From assembly GCA_905209725.1 (NCBI GenBank), contig CAJLTZ010000050.1:1-18268 (forward strand): 18,268 bases of DNA, in the 5' to 3' direction. Position numbers and translations under genes: made by a program. The notes beneath the pieces were generated by a model, which did no database searches, was not told where the DNA came from, and saw nothing but the letters and a program-made list of their open reading frames with translations. Origin of the DNA: an uncultured Muribaculaceae bacterium (GTDB lineage: Bacteria; Bacteroidota; Bacteroidia; Bacteroidales; Muribaculaceae). Of the stretch, positions 1 through 6,454 are shown one piece after another. Each line of letters opens with the position of its first letter. Position 1 is the stretch's first letter.

Positions 1-16
1 TATGAGGCACATCTGC

Positions 17-52
17 GACCCCTGCGTTAACATTTTTTGTGGGATGGGGTCT
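17..52. repeat. 36-bp repeat, copy A (inverted relative to copy B at 6137-6172)
   Basis: Reading from GACCCCTGCGTTAACATT to ATGGGGTCT, these 36 bases match the reverse complement of 6137-6172 with a single mismatch (G26). The unit has its own short terminal inverted repeat (GACCCC ... GGGGTC) around an A/T-rich centre. It could be a small dispersed palindromic element, a mobile-element end or a recombination site. The sequence does not decide between these. Confidence 0.8.
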
Positions 53-141
53 AAAGTTAGTGATGCAAAATTGCCGATTCCCGCTCTGTCGGCGCCCATA
101 TCCGTTCACAATTTCAATCCCGCGAAAATCGTTCTTTATAT

Positions 142-1440
142 ATGGAATTCATCTATTCGCTCGTAAACATGCTCGCTGAAATGTCGCCCTATCTCCTGTT
201 GGGCTTTCTTGTGGCGGGCATTCTCTATGCATATGTGCCGGGGAGTTTTTACCGGCGCCATCTCTCCCAACCGGGAGCGTGGGCCGTCATCAAGGCCGCG
301 CTGATTGGTGTGCCGCTGCCGCTATGTTCCTGTGGCGTGTTGCCCACGGCTGTGTCGTTGCGCAAGAACGGAGCATCGCGAGGTGCTTCCACCTCTTTCC
401 TGATAGCCACTCCGCAGACCGGCGTCGACTCTATCGCCGCCACATATTCTCTGCTCGGTCCCGCATTCGCCATCATCCGCCCTGTGGCCGCCCTGATTAC
501 GGCTTTTGTGGGAGGCATGATAGTTAATCGTCAGGACCGTTGCGATGCCAAGAAGGAATGTGCCGAGGAGGTTGATACCATCGACGCTCCGGAGTCGGAC
601 ACCTTCCTCCAGAAGATGCGCGACGCCCTGCGCTATGGTTTTGTGGACATGGTGCAGAATATTGGCAAGTGGCTGATAATCGGCCTGGTGATTGCCGCTG
701 CCATCACAGCCTTTGTGCCAGACGGGTTCTTCACATATTTCGCCGACTATCCCTTGCTGGCCATGCTGGCGGTGGTGATTGTGGCCGTGCCGATGTATGT
801 GTGCTCCACCGGTTCTATACCCATCGCGCTCTCGCTGATGATAAAGGGGCTTAGCCCCGGAGCGGCATTCGTGCTGCTAATGGCCGGCCCGGCTGCCAAT
901 TTCGCCTCGATTATCATTGTGAGCAAGGCGTTAGGTAAGAAGACGGCCGCCGTGTATCTTGCCACCATCATCTTAGGCGCCATCTCCATCGGCATGTGCA
1001 TCGACTATCTGATGCCCGCCTCCTGGTTTAGCGTCCATAATGTGGCTATGCATGCCAACTGCCACATGCAGGTAGGCCTTTTTCCCGGAATATGCTCAGC
1101 GGTGCTTGTGGCGCTGATAATCTATGCGCTGATAAAGAAATACACTCCGGAGAAGAGGGGCGGCGCAAGTTGTGAGATTCCCGCGATGGCCGCTGACAAA
1201 GGTGAGAAAGTAGAAAACAAAGAAAACAGCAAAGATATGGAAAAAGAAGAAACAAAGATTGTGGTAAAGGGGATGACATGCGGCCACTGCAAGGCCATGG
1301 TAGAGAAGAACCTCGGCAAACTCCCCGGCGTCACGTCGGTGACCGCCGATCTTGCCACGGGTGAGACCATCATAGAGGGTCACCCCGACATGGCCGCCGT
1401 AAAGGAGACCATCGACGACCTCGGCTTCACCCTGAAATAG
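142..1440 (+). CDS. SO_0444-type Cu/Zn efflux permease with C-terminal HMA domain
   Basis: This 432-aa inner-membrane protein resembles the predicted permease family once called DUF318/ArsP-like (SO_0444 group), thought to export soft or divalent metals. Residues 1 to about 345 are strongly hydrophobic and carry the family hallmark PLPLCSCG, with Cys62 and Cys64, plus a second conserved block around YVCSTGSIP. A charged Lys/Glu-rich linker (about 346-368) leads to a heavy-metal-associated domain (about 370-432) with the metal-binding motif GMTCGHC (Cys380, Cys383). The fusion suggests that the HMA domain hands metal to, or senses metal for, the permease (inference). An in-frame ATG at 1237 behind an A-rich stretch could also start the HMA domain alone. 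The ATG at 142 is the only sensible start. No TAnnTTTG promoter box is seen in 53-141. The gene converges on the operon that ends at 1580. Metal specificity cannot be read from sequence. Confidence 0.88.
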   Translation: MEFIYSLVNMLAEMSPYLLLGFLVAGILYAYVPGSFYRRHLSQPGAWAVIKAALIGVPLPLCSCGVLPTAVSLRKNGASRGASTSFLIATPQTGVDSIAATYSLLGPAFAIIRPVAALITAFVGGMIVNRQDRCDAKKECAEEVDTIDAPESDTFLQKMRDALRYGFVDMVQNIGKWLIIGLVIAAAITAFVPDGFFTYFADYPLLAMLAVVIVAVPMYVCSTGSIPIALSLMIKGLSPGAAFVLLMAGPAANFASIIIVSKALGKKTAAVYLATIILGAISIGMCIDYLMPASWFSVHNVAMHANCHMQVGLFPGICSAVLVALIIYALIKKYTPEKRGGASCEIPAMAADKGEKVENKENSKDMEKEETKIVVKGMTCGHCKAMVEKNLGKLPGVTSVTADLATGETIIEGHPDMAAVKETIDDLGFTLK

Positions 1441-1450
1441 CCCTTAACCT

Positions 1451-1522
1451 CAAAAATTTGTAAAAATCACGATTATAATCGCAAAAATTTGTACCTGCCA
1501 GCGATTATAATCGTGATTTTTT
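1451..1522. terminator. 21-bp perfect inverted repeat between convergent genes, likely bidirectional terminator
   Basis: The arms 1462-1482 and 1501-1521 are perfect reverse complements (21 bp), with an 18-nt loop. The left arm starts with an A-run and the right arm ends with a T-run, as expected for a terminator working in both directions between convergent genes. Each arm contains the 12-bp self-palindrome CGATTATAATCG. A 12-bp direct repeat (CAAAAATTTGTA at 1451-1462 and 1482-1493) is layered on top. The double palindrome would also suit a protein-binding site. Confidence 0.7.
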
Positions 1523-1579
1523 GTATGTCTGGATTGGATCGGCAACAACCATTGATCACACTCAATGGCATCGGGATTC

Positions 1580-2164
1580 TTACAGCGTGACGGCGACGCC
1601 GAGGAGGTCGGCGAGGGCAGCGATATCGGCGTCGGTGGCACCTGACTCGCGGGCCGACGAGAGTTCTTCCGCCCACGAGGGTGAAATATTCAGCGCCTTT
1701 CGGTCGAAATAGTCTTTCTTGATATAGGCAAGAAGAAGATAATTCACAGGATTGGGCGCTATCATATTGGCCGCGTTCAGATATTCGATGGCTTTGTCGA
1801 TATCGGGCCGCGGGGTAATGAACGCCTTCTTGCCGTGGAGTCGTCCTGCCGCCGCATAGAAATATGAGTCGGCATCCTCAAAATTGTCGGTGACTGCCCG
1901 TTCAAATGCTTCGTTGGCCTTGTCGTAAAGTTTGAGTTTGAGATAGCAGATGCCCATCGATCGGTTCAGTTCGCGGTCGTCAGGGTCGGCGACAAGCTGT
2001 TTGCGATACGAACTTGCGTATTTATTGAGCTGTATAGGTGTGAATGTCTGGATTGCCCCGATGGAATGGATTATCACCGGTTTGTCGCAATATTCACATT
2101 TTTTCATGTCGGGGGATACCCTTGCGCCACATCCCGGGCACTCGTAAAATTCTGCTGTAGCCAT
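1580..2164 (-). CDS. Zinc-ribbon and TPR protein
   Basis: The product is a 194-aa soluble protein. The N-terminus has a zinc-ribbon pattern, with Cys9-x2-Cys12 and Cys23-x2-Cys26 inside the first 26 residues. Residues from about 48 to 150 resemble tetratricopeptide helices (for example RELNRSMGICYLKLKLYDKA, then a long insert and a further helix pair), suggesting a scaffold or adaptor. There is no signal peptide or membrane segment, so it is probably cytoplasmic. It is the last gene of the operon. Its ATG overlaps the stop of the preceding gene as TAATG, implying translational coupling and a linked role. The precise function is not recognised. Association with the SPFH protein is an inference from context. 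Confidence 0.8.
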   Translation of the reverse strand: MATAEFYECPGCGARVSPDMKKCEYCDKPVIIHSIGAIQTFTPIQLNKYASSYRKQLVADPDDRELNRSMGICYLKLKLYDKANEAFERAVTDNFEDADSYFYAAAGRLHGKKAFITPRPDIDKAIEYLNAANMIAPNPVNYLLLAYIKKDYFDRKALNISPSWAEELSSARESGATDADIAALADLLGVAVTL

Positions 2165-2892
2165 TATTTGCGTATTGATTTTTTGATACTGTTGAGTATG
2201 ATTGTGGATTCTTCGGCATATTCCCTCAGCCGTGAAGTCATCTGGCCGGATACATTCTCGTCGAGGATCTCTTCAAGACCTGAGATGATGTTGTTTATCC
2301 GTTTTGCGGCCGAGGCATCTGCCATGGATGTCGGTGATAGCGTGGCCAGTCCGCGGCAAAGCGCTGTTACCGCAGAGGAAGACTGATTCAATTCCGGATG
2401 TGATCTCTTCTTAAGATTAAACCGCTCAAGAAGCATGTCGGCTTTTGCGGTGACACGATTGAGTTTCTCGCGGTTATCAGCAAGAGCCTCCACGGATGTT
2501 TCGTGGATATTGTCCACTTTTACAGTGGTGGCGCCGATGAAAATCCAGAGCACGGTCAGCACTGCAATCACCGAAAAATATACCTTCAGCGACCACATGT
2601 CATGGAGCGTTGAAAGGCTGAAAAGCAGCATCCAGGTGAAAGCGATGCAGATATATGCTAAAGTGAATGAGCCGCACATCCATTTTAGCGCCACCGAACC
2701 CTGTTGTGCCGGAAGCCAGACGATATAAGCGAACAGTAAGGTTTCCAGGACTGCCGTATATATCATATTAAACCAGAAGAGGGTGCCCGGTTCCTGAGGC
2801 ATGAAGATAAAAAAGAGCGCAACCGTCACGATCACCACAGCAAGCGGTGCCACGACATTTGCAAAGATATTGATGGATTTTGTATTGCTCAT
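2164..2892 (-). CDS. Four-helix membrane protein with soluble C-terminal tail
   Basis: The product has 242 aa when started at the ATG at 2890-2892 (MSNTKS...), two bases after the stop of the upstream gene. The reading frame is open further upstream, but that part would overlap the SPFH gene and reads as low-quality sequence. Hydrophobic segments lie at about 9-31, 38-60, 71-93 and 104-124. They are followed by about 115 hydrophilic residues of helical, probably coiled-coil character (Leu/Asn/Lys-rich, ending IKKSIRK). No known family is recognised. Its place between the SPFH protein and the zinc-ribbon/TPR protein suggests a membrane anchor or partner for them (inference). Confidence 0.78.
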   Translation of the reverse strand: MSNTKSINIFANVVAPLAVVIVTVALFFIFMPQEPGTLFWFNMIYTAVLETLLFAYIVWLPAQQGSVALKWMCGSFTLAYICIAFTWMLLFSLSTLHDMWSLKVYFSVIAVLTVLWIFIGATTVKVDNIHETSVEALADNREKLNRVTAKADMLLERFNLKKRSHPELNQSSSAVTALCRGLATLSPTSMADASAAKRINNIISGLEEILDENVSGQMTSRLREYAEESTIILNSIKKSIRK

Positions 2893-2894
2893 GA

Positions 2895-4124
2895 TTAAGG
2901 CATTGGAGGCATGGGGGGAGTGGGAGGTGCGGAAGCAGATGGTGCGGGCGGGGTAAACAGGCCGGCAAGTTCTGGGCACTGAGCCGCGCGTAGCCATTCC
3001 GGCATTCCGGGACGCCACACATACGTGTCGACGGTGATTTGTCCTGCTGCAGCCATACGTGCCATGGCATTAAGGTCATATGGGCCATACTGCTGCCCAT
3101 TGACACTTACATGGAAGCTGACATTTTGGGAGGTGCCCGGTGGGGGCGGAGGAACTGCCGCACCGGGAGCGGGGGATTGCGGAGCCATTGCCTGCCCGGC
3201 CATGGCGTTCAACTGTGTGCCGAATGCGCCACCCATTCCTACGCCCATTCCGAGTCCCATGCCCGCGCCCATGGCTGCACCCGCAGTGCCCTCGTTGCCG
3301 GCGGCCGATTCCAGAATGTCAAACTGGCGTTCCTGCTGATATGTGAATCCCTGCACGGCGCGTTCCTTTGCCTTGGCATAGCCTTCCAGTATACGTGCCA
3401 CCTGCGGGTCGTTCTTGTCGTAATTGATGTTCTCCACCTTGAGGTTGGTCACTTCCAGACCATAGCGCGAGAACTCTTCGTTTACCTGCTCCTCGATAAA
3501 TTTGCTGACAGCGGAGAGTTTGCCGTTGATAGTCACGACGCTCACCTGCTCCTCGGTCATGAAATTGTTGATGCGTTCGCTGAGCGCCTGCACGATGTCG
3601 GAGCGGAACTGGGAGATGATGTCCTCAGTGGTGAAAAGATGAAGCGTTCCCACCATTTCACGCAAAAAGGCTGCGGAATCGGAGATGCGGATGCCATACT
3701 GTCCGAACGCCCTTACAGGCACAGAGTTCTGAATCATCGGATCCCAGATGTCGATGGGACGTTCGGTGCCGAACTTAAGGTTGCGGCGCACTGTCTTGCT
3801 TACATACCACACCTCGGCCACAAATGGTGTTTTGCCACCGAACGGAAGGTTGATAAGCTTCTGAAGAATAGGTATATTGTTGGCCGATAGTGTCTTTGTG
3901 CCCGGGCCGAAAATGTCGGCCACTTCGCCACCTTTCAGGAAAACTGCTTCCTGACTCTGGTTCACTATCAGTTGCGAAGCGGTGGATATATTGTTGTATG
4001 GGAATTTCCATACAAGATCCTCCGGTTCGCCATTGAATTGAATCACGTCGATGAATCCGCGGCGTTCCTCCCCTTGTCCATCGAATGTCGCACCATCGGT
4101 GCGCTTACGGTTAAATAATCCCAT
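2895..4124 (-). CDS. SPFH-domain protein with C-terminal GYF_2 domain (virion-core-protein/YdjI-like)
   Basis: The product has 409 aa and belongs to the SPFH (stomatin/prohibitin/flotillin-like) group annotated as virion core protein, which includes Bacillus YdjI. Members assemble at membranes and are tied to membrane stress or organisation. Residues from about 20 to 270 form the SPFH region, ending in a helical stretch (YAKAKERAVQGFTYQQERQ). A Gly/Met-rich low-complexity linker (about 283-305) and a Pro-rich segment lead to a GYF_2 domain at about 335-385, visible as GQQYGPYDLNAMARMAAAG and VWRPGMPEW. A Pro/Ala/Met tail ends the protein. There is no signal peptide or transmembrane helix, so it probably acts on the cytoplasmic face. 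GYF domains bind proline-rich peptides, and the protein carries such stretches itself, so self-association is conceivable (inference). It sits 11 nt from the YidD-like gene and 2 nt from the next one. Confidence 0.9.
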   Translation of the reverse strand: MGLFNRKRTDGATFDGQGEERRGFIDVIQFNGEPEDLVWKFPYNNISTASQLIVNQSQEAVFLKGGEVADIFGPGTKTLSANNIPILQKLINLPFGGKTPFVAEVWYVSKTVRRNLKFGTERPIDIWDPMIQNSVPVRAFGQYGIRISDSAAFLREMVGTLHLFTTEDIISQFRSDIVQALSERINNFMTEEQVSVVTINGKLSAVSKFIEEQVNEEFSRYGLEVTNLKVENINYDKNDPQVARILEGYAKAKERAVQGFTYQQERQFDILESAAGNEGTAGAAMGAGMGLGMGVGMGGAFGTQLNAMAGQAMAPQSPAPGAAVPPPPPGTSQNVSFHVSVNGQQYGPYDLNAMARMAAAGQITVDTYVWRPGMPEWLRAAQCPELAGLFTPPAPSASAPPTPPMPPMP

Positions 4125-4135
4125 TTTGGTTGATT

Positions 4136-4528
4136 TTATGGATAATCAATAGTTGGAGTGCCGTCACATCTGTAGCGCAACCGGCGGTAAGTCATCAATG
4201 AGCCGCGGAGTATGCCGTATCGGCGGATAGCCAGCACGGCATACTCCGAGCAGGTTGGGGTCATGGCACACCGTCCGCGCACATTCTCAGGCGCATAGCG
4301 CTGATAAAGGCGTATGGCCAGCAAAAGATTGCTGCGCGCTGTGAGCAGGGCGATTGCCGCTATGCAAAGTTCCGACAATAACGACCATGAGATGGTACCA
4401 GGCGGAAAGATGTTGATTAACAGCCATGAGGAGATTGTCCCGCCGGCCATTATAAGAAGTAGCCTTATGAGGCCATGCTGCCAGTTTACATCCGGTCGTT
4501 TGATTGTGGCCTTGCTGTCAGAGTGCAT
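4136..4528 (-). CDS. yidD: YidD-like membrane protein insertion factor with extra N-terminal membrane segments
   Basis: The product has 130 aa. The C-terminal half has the YidD signature: Cys87, then TPTCSEYA with Cys93, then AIRRYGILRG and a basic stretch ending near Cys121. YidD proteins assist the YidC/Sec insertion of inner-membrane proteins. Usual YidD is about 70-90 residues. Here an N-terminal extension adds hydrophobic segments at about 19-41 and 48-72, so this version is likely a true integral membrane protein. In many genomes yidD lies beside rnpA and yidC. Here it is inside an SPFH operon, so this may be a paralogue dedicated to that operon (inference). Confidence 0.85.
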   Translation of the reverse strand: MHSDSKATIKRPDVNWQHGLIRLLLIMAGGTISSWLLINIFPPGTISWSLLSELCIAAIALLTARSNLLLAIRLYQRYAPENVRGRCAMTPTCSEYAVLAIRRYGILRGSLMTYRRLRYRCDGTPTIDYP

Positions 4529-4534
4529 CTCGGG

Positions 4535-5218
4535 TTAGACGGTCTTCTTCTCGCGGAGCTTGGCCTTGAGTCCCTTGACTGCCGCTTCGTTTTCGTCTGT
4601 CTGAGCCATTACACAATAGAGCGAATCCCCGGGCACTGTGATGCGGAAGCGTGTGGAGTCCACATTCTTGAGAACCACCTTTTTCTGCTTCTTGTCCCAA
4701 TAGGGTGTCTCCACTGTGTCGGAACTGGACGAGAAATTGGTGATATCCTTGAAGAAGTATTCCTCGGTGGCAACCTTCTTGCCATCCTCATCGGTGTTGA
4801 AGGTATACTGGTAGAGATAGACGTGTGTGGCCGAGCAGAAGATCCAGGAAACCTGATACTTCGATGAGCGCCACTCGTTATCCTTGCCTACCTTGGCATA
4901 GGAGTTCTTGTCGCCGAACACATAGCCCTCGAGGAAGAGGGGCTTCACTTCGGTCACCTCGTCGGCATCGACTCCCAATTTGTCAAGTGCGGTCTGAGGG
5001 TTGTTCAGATTCCTTTCCGCGATCATCTTGCGCACGAGGTTGTCGTACTCTTCATCCGACGGCTTTTTCTGTAAGCAACCGTCGTTGAGAAAATAGCGTA
5101 AAGTCATTTTCTGCTCCGGAGTACGGTTTTTGCCACGTTGTTTCACTTCGGAAGAGTCTTGAGAGAGCCAGAAGTAACCGATTACGGCCACGATGATTAG
5201 AAAAATAACAAATCCCAT
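4535..5218 (-). CDS. Membrane-anchored protein of unknown function, first gene of the SPFH operon
   Basis: The product has 227 aa. Residues 2-18 (GFVIFLIIVAVIGYFWL) form one hydrophobic anchor, with no lipobox, followed by a hydrophilic domain. The soluble part has a helical region (about 35-85) and a predicted beta-rich region (about 90-215) with alternating aromatic and charged residues (VSWIFCSATHVYLYQYTF). The family is not recognised. It starts 55 nt after the terminator of the structured RNA and ends 6 nt before the YidD-like gene, so it is cotranscribed with it. No TAnnTTTG box is seen in 5219-5273, so expression may depend on the promoter of the structured RNA. Confidence 0.75.
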   Translation of the reverse strand: MGFVIFLIIVAVIGYFWLSQDSSEVKQRGKNRTPEQKMTLRYFLNDGCLQKKPSDEEYDNLVRKMIAERNLNNPQTALDKLGVDADEVTEVKPLFLEGYVFGDKNSYAKVGKDNEWRSSKYQVSWIFCSATHVYLYQYTFNTDEDGKKVATEEYFFKDITNFSSSSDTVETPYWDKKQKKVVLKNVDSTRFRITVPGDSLYCVMAQTDENEAAVKGLKAKLREKKTV

Positions 5219-5273
5219 AGTTGTTATGTTGCCGTTGGGCTCTCCACGTTGGCGTTTGGTTGGTCATGGAAAT

Positions 5274-5312
5274 AAAAAAGCGTGAGAGCCGTACGTGTCG
5301 CCCGTTCTCACG
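5274..5312 (-). terminator. Rho-independent terminator at the end of the structured RNA
   Basis: On the minus strand, CGTGAGA (5306-5312) pairs with TCTCACG (5281-5287), followed by C and six T residues (5274-5279). The 5' arm shares two bases with the closing stem of the preceding rod. An alternative pairing AGAGCC/GGCTCT (5319-5324 with 5285-5290) would break the terminator. Confidence 0.7.
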
Positions 5313-5590
5313 GTTAGAGGCTCTGGTAAAGCCCATTGCAGTAGAACGGACAACGTAGTAGCCTCACGCAGAATATGTATATGTATAGCCATCGGCCAAC
5401 GTTCCCGTTAACACCTATGGTATAGATACTACATACCCGATAGCCATCTACCGTTGTCTCATTCTTGACTGCAATTTGAAATTTGCCAGATTTCTAACCG
5501 CCAGGAAAGAGCGTTAGTAAACGCTTTTAACATGTCTTGCATCCCGCTGCGCTGAACCCCGGATTGGGTTCTTAGTGCAGTCTGCGTATG
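5274..5590 (-). ncRNA. Long, highly structured RNA or attenuating leader upstream of the SPFH operon
   Basis: Reading the minus strand after a promoter-like box, I see these pairings. A 5' hairpin has CTGC-CT-GAACCC pairing GGGTTC-AG-GCAG (about 5550-5580). A small hairpin is AGCGTT-TACT-AACGCT (about 5508-5523). Then a rod of about 190 nt (5311-5500) is closed by CGGTTAGA/TCTAACCG (5493-5500 with 5311-5318). It continues inward through TCTGG/CCAGA, ATTGCAGT/ACTGCAAT, GACAACG/CGTTGTC and ATGGCTATCGG/CCGATGGCTAT (two G-U pairs), and is capped by GGTAT/ATACC. A terminator follows directly. The rod length recalls 6S RNA, but the central bubble of 6S is not evident and I cannot assign a family. 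I see no tmRNA tag, RNase P core motif or SRP loop. There is no credible ORF inside. Confidence 0.6.
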
Positions 5591-5598
5591 CAAAATTA
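5591..5598 (-). promoter_or_regulatory. Bacteroidetes -7 box for the structured RNA
   Basis: The minus strand reads TAATTTTG, a perfect TAnnTTTG. It predicts a transcription start near 5585. The -33 element is weak: the nearest TTG lies 24 nt upstream instead of the usual 19-20. Confidence 0.55.
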
Positions 5599-5736
5599 TA
5601 AATATTTTTCGAGATAAAAAATCAACCTGCTGAAAAACATTTAAAAAGTTAATTGCCTCCCGCCAAAGTGGGTCGCCGATATTGAATCCCCGTGCTTCAC
5701 GAGGACGGCAATCAGGTGTTTTACACCGAGGGAGCG

Positions 5737-6039
5737 ATGGCGGGTAAACCGAAATATCAAATCAAACACTCCCGCAAGAAAGAAAACCTAAATCTGTATA
5801 TATGGCTTCATCCCTGCATCCAGCAGGAACGTATGCAGAACAAGAATACACTTGCCCTTGCGGAAAAGATACGTTTTGAACGTGAGCAATCTTTCCTGGA
5901 GGACAGAGAGGGCTATCGCCTCCGAAAAGACATGGACGAGGATTTCCTTGAATTCTGCAAAGAGTTCATCAAGGCGCCGACACTGACAAAATACACCCGC
6001 ATAACGCTCGGGCACGGACTGCAAAAGTTCATGAACTAA
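5737..6039 (+). pseudogene. N-terminal fragment of a tyrosine recombinase/integrase
   Basis: The fragment has about 100 residues starting at ATG 5737; an in-frame GTG at 5692 is also possible. It resembles the N-terminal arm-binding and SAM-like part of Bacteroidales site-specific integrases, seen in the NTLALAEKIRFEREQ and REGYRLRKD stretch followed by DFLEFCKEFI and a helix typical of the core-binding domain. It stops at 6039 before any catalytic domain. No Arg-His-x-x-Arg-His-Tyr signature is found downstream in any frame up to 6180. It is therefore a remnant, not an active enzyme. It marks past integration or recombination at this locus. Confidence 0.6.
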
Positions 6040-6080
6040 TTTTTACACTCAAAACGGTTGGATTACGGCTAATCAACGCA

Positions 6081-6106
6081 CATCCGACCGAAATTTCGGT
6101 CGGATG
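6081..6106. repeat. 26-bp perfect palindrome
   Basis: CATCCGACCGAAA followed directly by its exact reverse complement, with no loop. It lies 41 nt after the integrase fragment and 30 nt before repeat copy B. There is no T-tract, so it is not a standard terminator. It could be an operator, a recombination site or part of a small mobile element. Confidence 0.75.
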
Positions 6107-6136
6107 CGATAACCTTTCCTGATATGTCTCCGATTA

Positions 6137-6172
6137 AGACCCCATCCCACAAAAAATGTTAATGCAGGGGTC
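6137..6172. repeat. 36-bp repeat, copy B (inverted relative to copy A at 17-52)
   Basis: This is the reverse-complement match of 17-52 with one mismatch. This copy is symmetric over a longer range: TTAAGACCCC (6134-6143) pairs with GGGGTCTTAA (6167-6176) around a 23-nt centre. The TTAA at each outer end could be a duplicated target or simply part of the inverted repeat. Confidence 0.8.
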
Positions 6173-6176
6173 TTAA

Positions 6177-6324
6177 CCAATTATTTTTCAATAAATAGAA
6201 AGGTTTTAGTTACTTTTTTAGGAAAAACTCAGATATAAGATAGATGTAAGCAATAGCCGAGGAGACGATTCCGCAAAGGGATATGTCATCATAAAGAGAT
6301 AGCAAAATCTCCCTAAAAAAAATA
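6177..6324. other. Non-coding A/T-rich stretch without recognised genes
   Basis: This is the left part of the gene-free interval 6040-6454. It is A/T-rich, with no convincing ORF, RNA or promoter. Short open frames here have no recognisable features. Confidence 0.5.
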
Positions 6325-6356
6325 AGCCTGCGCAGAATGATATTTCTGCGCAGGCT
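6314..6356 (-). terminator. Rho-independent terminator of the Wzi/lipoprotein operon
   Basis: A perfect 13-bp stem pairs AGCCTGCGCAGAA (6325-6337) with 6344-6356 across a 6-nt loop. On the minus strand it is followed by TTATTTTTTTT. This is a strong terminator for transcription leaving the gene that stops at 6455. Confidence 0.88.
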
Positions 6357-6371
6357 GTTTCTTTGGCGGAC

Positions 6372-6400
6372 TGCGTCGCCGGACTTGGGCCGGCGACGCA
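6372..6400. repeat. Second GC-rich hairpin next to the terminator
   Basis: TGCGTCGCCGG (6372-6382) pairs perfectly with CCGGCGACGCA (6390-6400) across a 7-nt loop. It lacks a T-tract. It may protect the 3' end of the minus-strand transcript, or be a dispersed repeat. Confidence 0.65.
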
Positions 6401-6454
6401 CAATCTTCGACCTCTCAACCCTTTTGCAATCAATAATCATCAATCTTCAATCTT

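Noticed and set aside
3039..3890. Long plus-strand open frame (283 codons)
   Set aside because: It is antisense to the clear SPFH-GYF_2 gene, has no recognisable domain and is rich in Cys/His as expected from a shadow frame.
5281..5312. Resemblance to group II intron domain V (GAGCCGTACG)
   Set aside because: Only the first ten bases resemble it. The expected 34-nt hairpin with its bulge does not form, and no reverse transcriptase gene or intron ends are present.
5052..5336. 94-codon minus-strand open frame across the operon start
   Set aside because: It overlaps both the terminator of the structured RNA and the anchored unknown protein in another frame, and has no features.
5274..5590. tmRNA, RNase P RNA or SRP RNA
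   Set aside because: No tag reading frame or tRNA-like ends, no GAGGAAAGUCC or ACAGAA core motifs, and no SRP tetraloop domain can be found.
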